A DNA stretch of 11,012 nt from Helicobacteraceae bacterium (GTDB lineage Bacteria > Campylobacterota > Campylobacteria > Campylobacterales > Sulfurimonadaceae), in the NCBI GenBank assembly GCA_015488855.1, contig WFMY01000127.1, positions 1 to 11,012 on the forward strand, given 5' to 3'. The first letter of the stretch is position 1, and the number at the start of each line of letters is the position of its first letter. Shown here one piece after another: positions 1 through 7,900 of this stretch. A model generated the notes under the pieces. That model was not told the origin of the DNA. It saw nothing but the letters and a program-made list of their open reading frames with translations, and ran no database searches. The translations under genes and the position numbers were made by a program.

Positions 1-21
1 ATAATCGAAATTTTGTAGCTA

Positions 22-492
22 TTATGCATACAGTTCCAAAAGGCTTCTTAGAGACATCTTGATGGCCCCAAGATGCCATAAAAAAAATGTAAGCACATAA
101 AGATATACAAAGCTTTCTGACACATAATAAGCAAGAGGCAAGGATACAAGGGAGATAAGAGCAGAACTCATCACTAAGTTAAGAGTAAATTTATAGTGTT
201 TTACCTGAGAGACACTTCGGATATAAACAGCACTCAGTGTTAAAAGTAGCATCATGATGAAAAATATCTCTGTATGCCAAAACTCTAAAAAAGAGGAGAT
301 ACTCATAGGGTCAACAAACTCTTCTTCGTTGCCAAATAGTGAAAGTTTAAGTGCATCTGGTGTGAGACCAATACTAAAATACTTCACAAAAAAATCAGCT
401 ATAAGATAGAGTAAGATAGCACTCAGAAGACCTATGAGGATAGTACTCATTTGTTTGTCTTTTTTAAGGTTTTTTACAAGAGTAAAACGCAC
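22..492 (-). CDS. Small four-helix integral membrane protein, function unknown
   Basis: I do not recognise this 156-residue protein. It has four hydrophobic stretches long enough to cross the membrane, at about residues 17-37, 70-92, 104-123 and 126-145. A basic N-terminus (Lys/Arg at 2, 7, 10, 11 and 13) suggests that end stays in the cytoplasm. The loop at 41-68 is acidic (EEEF near 56-59). There is no signal-peptidase site and no cofactor motif; the isolated His residues (73, 99, 140) do not form a known ligand pattern. I chose the GTG start at 490-492 because AAGGA lies 6 bases upstream. An in-frame ATG at 448-450 would remove 14 residues but has a poorer ribosome site. It is transcribed away from the spermidine operon and shares its divergent promoter region. 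The first 21 bases of the window, beyond its stop, show nothing recognisable. Confidence 0.65.
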   Translation of the reverse strand: MRFTLVKNLKKDKQMSTILIGLLSAILLYLIADFFVKYFSIGLTPDALKLSLFGNEEEFVDPMSISSFLEFWHTEIFFIMMLLLTLSAVYIRSVSQVKHYKFTLNLVMSSALISLVSLPLAYYVSESFVYLYVLTFFLWHLGAIKMSLRSLLELYA

Positions 493-529
493 TCATTATC
501 CTTGCATGATTTGGGATTTTATTTTGCAG

Positions 530-535
530 ATTATA
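530..535 (-). promoter_or_regulatory. Candidate -10 box (TATAAT) for the leftward membrane-protein gene
   Basis: The minus strand reads TATAAT here, about 38 bases before the GTG start at 492, leaving room for a leader of about 30 nt with its AAGGA ribosome site. No -35 hexamer is recognisable, which is common in Campylobacterota, where the housekeeping sigma factor relies mainly on the -10 region. It lies 21 bp from the rightward -10 at 557-562, so the two promoters probably interfere with each other or are co-regulated. Sequence-based only. Confidence 0.45.
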
Positions 536-536
536 C

Positions 537-548
537 TAGAAATTTCTA
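537..548. promoter_or_regulatory. Perfect 12-bp palindrome between divergent promoters, possible operator
   Basis: TAGAAATTTCTA is an exact palindrome. It sits between the leftward -10 (530-535) and the rightward -10 (557-562), just upstream of both start regions, where a dimeric regulator could control both transcripts. Against this, it is AT-rich and short, so chance occurrence is possible, and I cannot assign it to a known regulator family. Confidence 0.25.
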
Positions 549-553
549 AAATT

Positions 554-562
554 TGCTATAAT
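554..562 (+). promoter_or_regulatory. Extended -10 promoter (TGCTATAAT) for the DUF695/spermidine operon
   Basis: TGCTATAAT matches the extended -10 consensus TGnTATAAT exactly. Transcription would begin near 569-570, giving a leader of about 20 nt before the ATG at 589. No -35 is visible at the usual spacing. It is the only good promoter upstream of the four rightward genes at 589-4181 and probably drives all of them. Confidence 0.6.
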
Positions 563-588
563 CTTTTTAAAAAACATAAAGATATAAA

Positions 589-1305
589 ATGAGAGAAGTT
601 TTTCGTACAGATGAAGATGGTATAGATGTTGAAGTAGAGCTAGAAATTGATGCAATGCAAAGAGAGTTTCCTTGGCTCTTTTCGCTTTTTATAAAGTATG
701 ATTTTAAAAGCAAAGATGAAGATGCACAAGAAGAGTTTTTAGAGATGAAAGAGTCTATCATCCTTACTTTAGAGAAAAATTCATTGGTTAAGTATGTTGG
801 TATGCGTGACATTGATGGATGGATAGAGCTGTATTTTTATGCACTTAATTCTAAAAATCTTTTGCACAGTATAAAAAAATTTCTTGAACAAAATAAATTG
901 ATTTTTGAGCATGGCGTTGTGAGAGATACAAAATGGGACTTCTATACTGCAAACCTCATGCCAAATGAGTTAGAATACTGTTTTATGGAGTCTTCAAAAA
1001 TAGTTGAGCTCTTAAAAGAAGAGGGTGATATCCAAAGTGAGTTAAGAGAGGTGGAACACTATGCTATGTTCGATACCGATTCACAAAAGCAAAGGTTTAT
1101 AGACTCGATGCTCACAGAAGGATTTGTTTTTAAAGATGATATATCTACTGATGAGTGTAGTCATGGGGTCGCCCTAGTTAAAATACATAACTTAGAAGAA
1201 GAGAGTTTACGAAAAGTAATTTCACAACTTTTTGATGGTGCGAAAAAAGAGCATGGTTTTTACGAGTTGTGGAGTACAACGCTTGTGGAGAAATTTTTTG
1301 AGTAA
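589..1305 (+). CDS. DUF695 plus RraB-like two-domain protein
   Basis: This 238-residue acidic soluble protein has two parts. Residues 1 to about 135 look like DUF695: an N-terminal strand-rich stretch, then the family-like segment RDTKWDFYTANLMPN at 112-126. Residues about 136-232 resemble the RraB/ribonuclease E inhibitor fold: LLKEEGD at 141-147, REVEHYAMF at 153-161, then a helix and EGFVF at 177-181. This domain pair recurs in bacterial proteins of unknown role. RraB in Escherichia coli binds RNase E, but well-studied Campylobacterota lack RNase E, so that function should not be transferred. No signal peptide or membrane segment is present. The ATG start lies about 20 nt after the extended -10; its ribosome site (AAAGAT) is weak. 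Its last 8 bases overlap the next gene, implying co-transcription and probably translational coupling. The family assignment is from remembered sequence patterns, not a search. Confidence 0.75.
   Translation: MREVFRTDEDGIDVEVELEIDAMQREFPWLFSLFIKYDFKSKDEDAQEEFLEMKESIILTLEKNSLVKYVGMRDIDGWIELYFYALNSKNLLHSIKKFLEQNKLIFEHGVVRDTKWDFYTANLMPNELEYCFMESSKIVELLKEEGDIQSELREVEHYAMFDTDSQKQRFIDSMLTEGFVFKDDISTDECSHGVALVKIHNLEEESLRKVISQLFDGAKKEHGFYELWSTTLVEKFFE
1287..1290 (+). promoter_or_regulatory. Ribosome binding site (GGAG) deciding a TTG start
   Basis: GGAG lies 7 bases before TTG at 1298-1300, inside the end of the preceding gene. Initiation here gives the compact N-terminus MSKTTLIIGAGGVG, with the Rossmann strand beginning almost at once, as expected for this enzyme family. 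The upstream in-frame ATGs from 1232 would add 22 residues encoded by sequence that already codes for the preceding protein in another frame. Confidence 0.75.
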
Positions 1306-2479
1306 AACTACTTTAATCATAGGTGCAGGTGGAGTAGGTCGTGTTGTTGTTCATAAGTGTGTAAAAAATAAAAACATATTTGGGAAGATTGTTCTTGCAA
1401 GTCGGACACTCTCAAAATGTGATGCCATCAAGTCTGAATTGCCAAGTGCAAATATAGTGACTGCTTGTATAGATGCAGATAATGTTGATGCTCTTATCTC
1501 CCTTATCCAAGAAGTTCAAGCAGATATTGTGATAAATGTGGCATTGCCATACCAAGATTTGACCATCATGGATGCATGTATAGCTACAAAAACCCCTTAT
1601 CTTGATACTGCAAATTATGAGCATCCAGATGTGGCTAAATTTGAGTACAAAGAGCAATGGGCGAGAGGAGATGCTTTTAAAGAAGCTGGTATCATGGGAC
1701 TTCTTGGAAGTGGATTTGACCCCGGTGTGACTAATGTCTTTTGTGCTTATGCACAAAAGCATTATTTTGATGAGATAGAGACTATAGATATTTTGGATTG
1801 TAATGATGGTGATCATGGATACTCTTTTGCAACAAATTTTAATCCAGAGATAAACCTTCGTGAAGTCTCAGCAAATGGTAGATACTGGGAAAATGGAGAG
1901 TGGTTTACAAGTAAACCTATGGAAGTGAAGATGATTTGGAATTATCCAGAAGTAGGAGAGCGTGACTCTTATCTGCTTTACCATGAAGAGATGGAATCTT
2001 TAGTGAAACACATAAAAGGACTCAAAAGAATTCGTTTTTTTATGACCTTTGGACAGAGTTATTTAACACACATGAAGTGTTTACAAAATGTGGGAATGCT
2101 TGGCATAAAAGAGGTAGAGCATCAAGGACAAAAGATAATCCCTATCGAGTTTTTAAAGACACTTCTCCCAGATCCAGCTTCTTTAGGAAGTAGAACAAAA
2201 GGTAAAACAAACATAGGTGTAGTCTGTAAGGGTCTCAAAGATGGTAAAAAAAAGCAAATATATATCTATCAAGTGAGTGACCATGAAAAATGCTATGCAG
2301 AGGTGAAGTCTCAAGCTGTTTCTTACACAACAGGAGTACCTGCTATGATAGGGGCAAAGTTGATGTTAGAGGGTAGATGGAGTGGCTTGGGTGTTTTTAA
2401 TATGGAGGAGTTTGACCCAGACCCTTTTATGGATGAGCTAAACAAACAGGGACTCCCTTGGCAGATAAAAGAGCTGTGA
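1298..2479 (+). CDS. Carboxynorspermidine/carboxyspermidine dehydrogenase (saccharopine dehydrogenase family)
   Basis: The enzyme (CASDH/CANSDH) condenses putrescine (or 1,3-diaminopropane) with L-aspartate semialdehyde and reduces the imine with NADPH to carboxyspermidine (or carboxynorspermidine). It acts in the cytoplasm in the alternative polyamine pathway known from Vibrio and Campylobacter. Counted from the TTG start it has 393 residues, close to the family's usual length of about 400. Visible features are the Rossmann loop GAGGVG at 9-14, ASRT at 34-37 where the NADP phosphate is usually bound, VINVALPYQDL at 78-88, LLGSGFDPGVTNV at 135-147, and a C-terminal SYTTGVPAMIGAKLMLEG segment typical of the group. 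The decarboxylase for its product starts 4 bp downstream, which strongly supports this role over saccharopine dehydrogenase in lysine metabolism. It overlaps the previous gene by 8 bp. Whether the preferred substrate gives spermidine or norspermidine cannot be read from the sequence. Confidence 0.9.
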   Translation: MSKTTLIIGAGGVGRVVVHKCVKNKNIFGKIVLASRTLSKCDAIKSELPSANIVTACIDADNVDALISLIQEVQADIVINVALPYQDLTIMDACIATKTPYLDTANYEHPDVAKFEYKEQWARGDAFKEAGIMGLLGSGFDPGVTNVFCAYAQKHYFDEIETIDILDCNDGDHGYSFATNFNPEINLREVSANGRYWENGEWFTSKPMEVKMIWNYPEVGERDSYLLYHEEMESLVKHIKGLKRIRFFMTFGQSYLTHMKCLQNVGMLGIKEVEHQGQKIIPIEFLKTLLPDPASLGSRTKGKTNIGVVCKGLKDGKKKQIYIYQVSDHEKCYAEVKSQAVSYTTGVPAMIGAKLMLEGRWSGLGVFNMEEFDPDPFMDELNKQGLPWQIKEL

Positions 2480-2483
2480 AAAT

Positions 2484-3614
2484 ATGAAGACACCTTATTA
2501 CCTTTGTGAAGAAAAACTTTTAGAAAACAATCTAAAAATCCTTACAACTGTAAAAAAGAGAAGTGGGGCAAAAATCATTTTGGCACTCAAAGGTTTTGCT
2601 ATGTGGAGTACCTTTCCTTTAGTTGCAAGATACCTTGATGGTTGTACAGCAAGTGGACTTCATGAAGCTTGTCTCGCTCAAGAAGAGTTTGTTAAGTACA
2701 ATGAGAAGGCACAAATTCATACCTATTCTCCTGCTTTTAGTGATGATGAGATAAAAAAAATAGCACAGGTATCAGACCATATAGTATTTAATTCACCCGC
2801 CCAACTAAAGTATCATATATCAAAAGTAAAAGAGATAAATCCAACTATAGATGTATCGCTTCGCATCAATCCTGAGATCTCATCTGCTCCAAAAGATATC
2901 TATAATCCTTGTGGACTCTATTCGAGACTTGGCACTACGCTCGTAAACTTTGATGAAGATATTTTAGAGCATCTCGATGGATTAAATTTTCATGCACTGT
3001 GTGAACAAAATATAGATGCACTAGAAGAGGTTCTTCTTGTTTTTGAAAAAAACTTTTCAAAATATTTTAAAAACCTAAAATATATAAATTTTGGTGGAGG
3101 GCATCACATAACAAAAAAAGATTATGATGTAGAAAAATTGATTAGAATCATAAAAGATTTTAGAGAAAAATATAATCTTGAGATTTACCTAGAGCCGGGT
3201 GAAGCAGTTGGATGGGAGTCTGGTTATCTTGTTAGTAGCGTACTTGATGTAATGCACAATGGGGTTGATATAGCGATACTAGATACATCAGCAGAAGCTC
3301 ATATGCCAGATACCTTGGCTATGCCTTATCGAGCCGAGGTGAGAGGTGCAGGAGTTGCAAATGAAAAAAAATATACCTATAGACTAGGGGGAAATACATG
3401 TTTAGCAGGAGATATCATGGGAGATTACTCTTTTGATGAGCCTTTGCAAATAGGAGATAAGATAATATTTGAAGATCAGATTCACTACACTTTTGTGAAA
3501 AATACCACTTTTAACGGTATCAGACTTCCATCAATTGTTTTGTTACAAAAAGATGGTACTATGAAACTTATAAAAGAGTTTGGTTATGAAGAGTACAAGC
3601 AAAGATTGTCATAA
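2484..3614 (+). CDS. nspC: Carboxynorspermidine/carboxyspermidine decarboxylase
   Basis: NspC is a PLP-dependent fold-III decarboxylase of the alanine racemase/ornithine decarboxylase superfamily. It removes CO2 from carboxyspermidine or carboxynorspermidine to give spermidine or norspermidine, the second step of the route begun by the preceding gene. Its 376 residues match the usual family length. The PLP lysine is K36 in LALKGFAMW, with the glycine-rich phosphate-binding loop FGGGHH at 203-208, EPGE at 237-240 and the C-terminal active-site cysteine C306 in NTCLAGD. Fold-III enzymes complete the site across a dimer, which is inferred here. The ATG follows the upstream stop by 4 bp, with a purine-rich GAG about 10 bases before it. 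Polyamines made this way affect growth and, in Vibrio, biofilm formation. Diaminopimelate decarboxylase is a more distant relative and fits the motifs less well. Confidence 0.94.
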   Translation: MKTPYYLCEEKLLENNLKILTTVKKRSGAKIILALKGFAMWSTFPLVARYLDGCTASGLHEACLAQEEFVKYNEKAQIHTYSPAFSDDEIKKIAQVSDHIVFNSPAQLKYHISKVKEINPTIDVSLRINPEISSAPKDIYNPCGLYSRLGTTLVNFDEDILEHLDGLNFHALCEQNIDALEEVLLVFEKNFSKYFKNLKYINFGGGHHITKKDYDVEKLIRIIKDFREKYNLEIYLEPGEAVGWESGYLVSSVLDVMHNGVDIAILDTSAEAHMPDTLAMPYRAEVRGAGVANEKKYTYRLGGNTCLAGDIMGDYSFDEPLQIGDKIIFEDQIHYTFVKNTTFNGIRLPSIVLLQKDGTMKLIKEFGYEEYKQRLS

Positions 3615-3626
3615 AGGAATATTGTC

Positions 3627-4181
3627 ATGATAGAAGATAAAGAGCGTTGGAATGAGAGGCATGTCGTAAGACCAATGTCGATGGATGCAAATAAGACTTT
3701 GGTAAAATATATAGAACATGCAAATATTGGGCAAGCTTTAGATGTGGCATGTGGAACAGGGCGTAATACCCATTTTTTGTGTGAGAAAGGCTTTGATGTA
3801 GATGCAGTAGATATTTCAGACTTTGCTTTGGGCAAAGTGAAAAATTATGCTCATGTGACAAAAGTAGAGGCTGACTTAGACACTTATAATATCACTCCAA
3901 ATAAATATGACCTCATAGTAAATATGAACTATCTAAACCGTCGTTTAGCTTCACAAATGAAAGATGCTTTAAAAAAAGATGGTCTTCTTATCTTTGAAAC
4001 ATTTATAGTTGCTCATGGAGAGTTTCAGATGCCAACTACAAATCTAAACTATCTCTTACGCAAAAATGAATTACTGCATATGTTTATAGGTTTAGATGTA
4101 ATTTATTATGAAGAGAAGATAGAGATTAATAGGCTAGGAGAAAGAGTCAAAATCGCCTCCCTTGTAGCAAAAAAATCATAA
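3627..4181 (+). CDS. Class I SAM-dependent methyltransferase (TehB/UbiE-like fold), substrate unknown
   Basis: At 184 residues this is a compact Rossmann-type methyltransferase with almost nothing beyond the core fold. Motif I, LDVACGTGRNTHFL at 38-51, binds S-adenosylmethionine. The acidic end of the second strand is D62 in VDAVDIS, ADLD at 82-85 corresponds to the motif near the adenine, and YDLIVNMNYLNR at 94-105 and DGLLIFETF at 118-126 form strands 4 and 5. It resembles small TehB-like enzymes, but the substrate cannot be read from the sequence. The ATG has AAAGGA 8 bases upstream, overlapping the nspC stop codon, so it belongs to the spermidine operon by spacing. That hints at polyamine or related small-molecule methylation, though accidental operon membership is as likely. 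Its stop codon abuts the recO stop with no intervening base. Confidence 0.85.
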   Translation: MIEDKERWNERHVVRPMSMDANKTLVKYIEHANIGQALDVACGTGRNTHFLCEKGFDVDAVDISDFALGKVKNYAHVTKVEADLDTYNITPNKYDLIVNMNYLNRRLASQMKDALKKDGLLIFETFIVAHGEFQMPTTNLNYLLRKNELLHMFIGLDVIYYEEKIEINRLGERVKIASLVAKKS

Positions 4182-4805
4182 CTATAAACCTTCTAGGAGG
4201 ATATACCAAAGTCTTTCTACCTCCTCATCAGACAAAAAAAGAGTTGATTTCGTTTCAAAAAGTTCTAAAAGGGCTTTTTGGTTGATGCCGTAGGTATGTG
4301 TGCAATGCTTGTGCGTAGGTAAAAATGCTCGAATGAGCGAGATCTTTTCATCTGTTTTAAATGTTTCATGACATAAAAAACATTCCATCTGCGTATGAAG
4401 TCTTCCCTCATGTTCAAGAAGCCTTACATAAGCTTCAATAGCTACTCTTTTAGGATTTTGTTCCGCCCAGATTTTTGAAGCATTGTCAATAAGTTCAAAA
4501 TAAAAACTATCTACCTCATAAGCATCTTTGAGATGTTTATAAAAAAGTGAAACAAAGTCTTGCCACAGACGAAGTAGGTTATAATCATTTATCCATTTAA
4601 AACCAATATGAATCACATCCTTTAGCCTTGCTATGGTGCTTTTAGAAGAGAGTTCTTTTTCAAAATCAATCTTAAAGGCAAGGTTAATGACACCATGCCT
4701 AGCTCCATAAAATCTATAAAGGGTATCTAAGTTATCTTTTGATAAAATTGTTACTATTAAGTCTTCATCTTTGACTTTATTGAGATTAAGTATATATCCT
4801 TGCAT
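4182..4805 (-). CDS. recO: DNA repair/recombination mediator RecO (short campylobacterotal type)
   Basis: RecO loads RecA onto SSB-coated single-stranded DNA and anneals strands, acting with RecR in recombinational gap repair. This 207-residue protein is shorter than the roughly 240-residue E. coli RecO, as I recall for Helicobacter and Campylobacter versions. The N-terminus MQGYILNLNKVKDEDLIVTI and the following LYRFYGARHGV (29-39) match the OB-fold region of that type. A helical middle follows, and a metal-binding-like cluster is seen with C142 and C145 (CFLC) and with H165, H167, C168 and H170. The zinc role is inferred from the family. The start is the ATG at 4803-4805, with a purine-rich AAGAAG upstream. 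It points away from gltB and runs tail to tail into the methyltransferase gene. The family is divergent, so identification rests on the N-terminal pattern, the length and the cysteine cluster. Confidence 0.82.
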   Translation of the reverse strand: MQGYILNLNKVKDEDLIVTILSKDNLDTLYRFYGARHGVINLAFKIDFEKELSSKSTIARLKDVIHIGFKWINDYNLLRLWQDFVSLFYKHLKDAYEVDSFYFELIDNASKIWAEQNPKRVAIEAYVRLLEHEGRLHTQMECFLCHETFKTDEKISLIRAFLPTHKHCTHTYGINQKALLELFETKSTLFLSDEEVERLWYILLEGL

Positions 4806-4857
4806 GTTTTGCTTCTTTTTTTCCCATTTGATTAATTTATTTGAAAAATATTATCTA

Positions 4858-4863
4858 TATAAT
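4858..4863 (+). promoter_or_regulatory. Candidate distal -10 box (TATAAT) for gltBD
   Basis: This is an exact TATAAT, with a start point expected near 4870 and a leader of about 110 nt before gltB. A TTGAAA at 4841-4846 is only 11 bp upstream, too close to serve as a -35. If used, its transcript would carry both inverted repeats at 4882-4896 and 4897-4920 in the leader. Confidence 0.35.
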
Positions 4864-4881
4864 ACCTCTTTAAACCTTTAG

Positions 4882-4896
4882 CATGTATAATACATG
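4882..4896 (+). promoter_or_regulatory. Candidate gltBD -10 box embedded in a CATGTAT-A-ATACATG palindrome
   Basis: A TATAAT at 4886-4891 lies inside a perfect inverted repeat with 7-bp arms around one central base (CATGTAT, A, ATACATG). A dimeric repressor bound here would block the -10 directly, so this is a reasonable operator candidate for nitrogen or glutamate control. The arms match no regulator site I can name. Transcription would start near 4898 and leave a leader of about 85 nt. Confidence 0.4.
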
Positions 4897-4920
4897 ACTT
4901 TGTCTCTAAATAGACTAAGT
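4897..4920 (+). promoter_or_regulatory. Imperfect inverted repeat in the gltB leader (ACTTTGTCT / AGACTAAGT)
   Basis: The 9-base arms at 4897-4905 and 4912-4920 pair at 8 of 9 positions around a 6-base spacer, with one T·T mismatch at 4901/4916. It directly abuts the palindrome at 4882-4896. It may be a leader hairpin if transcription begins upstream, or a second operator half. There is no U-run after it, so it is not a terminator. Confidence 0.35.
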
Positions 4921-4972
4921 TTCTTTAAAAAGAGATTAAATATATAAAATATTTAGACAGATTTAAAAATTT

Positions 4973-4977
4973 AGGAG
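4973..4977 (+). promoter_or_regulatory. gltB ribosome binding site (AGGAG)
   Basis: AGGAG lies 5 bases before the ATG at 4983. It is one of the strongest ribosome sites in the window and fixes the gltB start, which places the catalytic cysteine at residue 15 after a short propeptide. Confidence 0.8.
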
Positions 4978-4982
4978 TTAGA

Positions 4983-7900
4983 ATGACTAATAATCATGAT
5001 TTATTGAGATCATTTAAAGATAACTGTGGTTTTGGACTTGTTGCCAATATCAAAAATAAAGCATCTAAAAAAGTTTTAGATGATGCAGTTACAGCGTTAG
5101 AACGCATGATGCACCGTGGTGCAGTTGCAGCTGATGGTAAAACTGGTGATGGTAGTGGACTTTTACTTTCTATGCCAGATGAGTTTTTAAGAAAGATAGC
5201 TTCACAGAGTGGTATTGAACTGCCAAAACAGTATGCTGTTGCTTCTGTTTTTTCTGGAGATACTACAGAAATAAAAGTGATTGAAGAAGTGTGTGCTAGC
5301 AATGATCTTAAAGTAGTTCTTATTCGAGATGTTCCTGTAGATACGAAAGCACTTGGTGAGCAAGCTATAGTATCTTTACCAAATATAGTTCAGGTATTTA
5401 TAATACCAAACTCCATTATGGCTACAGATAGATTTGATGCACTACTTTATCTTTCGCGTAAAGAGGTGGAACATAAGTTAGTTGCTCATCGTGACTTTTA
5501 TATCTCATCAATGAGTTCATCAGTTCTTTCATATAAAGGGCTTGTGATGCCTACACATATAAAAGAATTTTATGTAGATTTGCAAGATGAAGCATTTAAG
5601 ATTTCATTTTCACTTTTTCATCAAAGATTCTCAACCAATACACTTCCAGAGTGGCGTTTGGCACAACCTTTTCGTTCAGTTGCACACAATGGTGAGATAA
5701 ATTCTGTTGAGGGAAATCGTTTTAATGTAGAGATTAAATCAGAATCTATAAAATCAGATGTATTTACAGATGAAGAGATAGAAAAGATACTTCCTATCTT
5801 ACAGCTTAACTCTTCAGATAGTGCATCTGCGGATAACTTTTTTGAATTTCTTATTGTCAATGGTATGGACTTTTTTAAAGCTGTTCGTGCAGTTATCCCA
5901 TCTGCTTGGCAAAACTCTCCACACATGGATCCAGAACTTCGTGCTTTTTATGAATACCATTCAACGGTATTTGAAGCATGGGATGGTCCTGCTGCATTTT
6001 CAGTAACTGATGGTCGCTATATTGGTTGTGTATTAGATAGAAATGGTCTTCGTCCTTCAAAATATATTATTACAAAAGACAACAATCTTCTTATCGCTTC
6101 GGAATATGGCGTAGTGGATATTGCAGAAGACAATATTAAAGAGCGGGGAAGACTTCAGTCTGGAGAGATGTTAGGACTTGATTTAAAATATGGAAAAATT
6201 CTTAAAAATAACGATATTAATGATTATCTAAAAAGTTCAAATCCATACATGAAATGGCTTAACGAACATATGATATACCTACAAGAACATGTTGAAGAGC
6301 AGTATACAACTCAGTGTGATTTTGAAGGTAAAGATGTAGTATCTCGTCAAAGGTACTTTAATATAACTCAAGAGATTATTGAGCAAGTGATAGAACCAAT
6401 GATGAAAGATTCTAAAGAAGCAGTTGGTTCAATGGGTGATGATACACCCCTTGCCGCTTTTTCAAATAAGCAAAGAAACTTTACTGATTACTTTAAACAA
6501 AAATTTGCTCAAGTAACAAATCCACCGATTGATCCTATCCGTGAATCTGTTGTAATGAGTTTAAACACTGGTTTTGGTGAAGTTCACAACATCCTTAATG
6601 AGCTTCCTACTCATGCACATCGTCTCAAGGCAATCAGCCCTATTGTTACCCGTGAAAAACTAGATGTACTAAAATCTTTTGGAGATAAAAAATCACCTCG
6701 TTACCAAAGTTTTTATCATAACAAAACTTTCTCAACCGCATACAAAACAAACCTAGAAGAAGCCTTAAGCAAATTAGTTGACTCTGTTATTAAATCTGTG
6801 AAAAATGATGATATCCGAATAGTGATTCTTGATGATGCTGGTTTGAGTGAAGAAAATGTAGTGATCCCTATGGCAATGGCTATCGGTCGCTTAAATATTG
6901 CCCTCTTAAAAGCAAAAGTTCGTCATTTAGTTTCTATGATAGCAGTCACTGGGGAGGTTGTGGATTCTCATTCAGCAGCAGTTCTTTTGGGTTATGGTGC
7001 GAGTGCTATTTATCCAAATCTATTATTTGCAACTGCAATAGAGATATTGGAAAAATCAAAAATTATGCACGATGATTGTCATGAAGCACTGAAGTCTGTA
7101 CATACGGCACTCAACAGTGGGCTTCTTAAAATCATGTCAAAAATGGGAATTGCGACAATCGCATCCTATAGAAATTCTGGTCTTTTTGATGTCATGGGTC
7201 TTAATGAAAAAATTGTCAAAGAGTGTTTTGAATCATCCCACTGTGTTTTAAGTGGACTTACTTATGAAGATATTGATAAAAGGCTTAAAAAGTACAATAA
7301 ACTAGCACACTCCAATACAGGATTCAATAAGATTTTCCCACTTAACATCGGTGGATTTTATAAGTTCTATAATGGAGCAGAGCATCATGACTTTGGACCA
7401 TCAGTTATCCATGCAATTCATACTTGTGTTGAAAGTGGCGAGGTTGAAGACTATATAAAACTGAGAGATATTGTAAATAAACGAGGATTAAAATATATTC
7501 GTGATTTTTTTGAGATAAAATCTTCTCGAAATCCTGTAGATATCTCTGAGGTAGAGCCAAAAGAGGAGATATTTAAAAGATTTGCCTCAGCAGCTATGAG
7601 TCTTGGTTCTATCTCTCCAGAAGCACATGAAACTATTGCAATGGCGATGAATTCTATAGGCGCACAGTCAAACTCAGGTGAGGGTGGAGAAGATCCTGCT
7701 AGGTTTGATACAAACCGTGTCTCTAAGATCAAGCAAGTTGCATCTGGTAGATTTGGTGTAACTCCAGCGTACCTTAGAAGTGCCGAGGAGATTCAGATAA
7801 AGGTAGCACAAGGTGCAAAACCAGGTGAAGGTGGACAACTTCCAGGGCATAAAGTAAGTGTTCTCATCGGTAAACTTCGCCATACTGTACCAGGTGTAAC

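Larger units (their letters stand above)
4806..4982. other. Divergent recO/gltB intergenic control region, 177 bp
   Basis: This very AT-rich stretch holds no gene. For gltB it contains several -10-like boxes (TATAAT at 4858-4863 and 4886-4891, TATAAA at 4943-4948) and stacked inverted repeats described separately. A further AT-rich repeat has arms TAAATAT (4937-4943) and ATATTTA (4949-4955), and could be chance. For recO, a weak -10 (GATAAT read on the minus strand, 4850-4855) lies about 45 bases before its ATG. No sigma-54 site (GG-N10-GC) and no -35 consensus are apparent. Confidence 0.6.

Noticed and set aside
1232..1297. Longer N-terminus of the dehydrogenase from ATG 1232
   Set aside because: These bases code for the end of the DUF695/RraB protein in another frame, and the added residues do not look like part of a Rossmann enzyme. 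TTG 1298 with GGAG is better supported.
4195..4225. Terminator hairpin from AGGAGG (4195-4200) and CCTCCT (4220-4225)
   Set aside because: The stem is only six pairs around a 19-base loop inside the recO coding sequence. No T-run follows on the plus strand, and the nearest minus-strand T-run is about 20 bases away.
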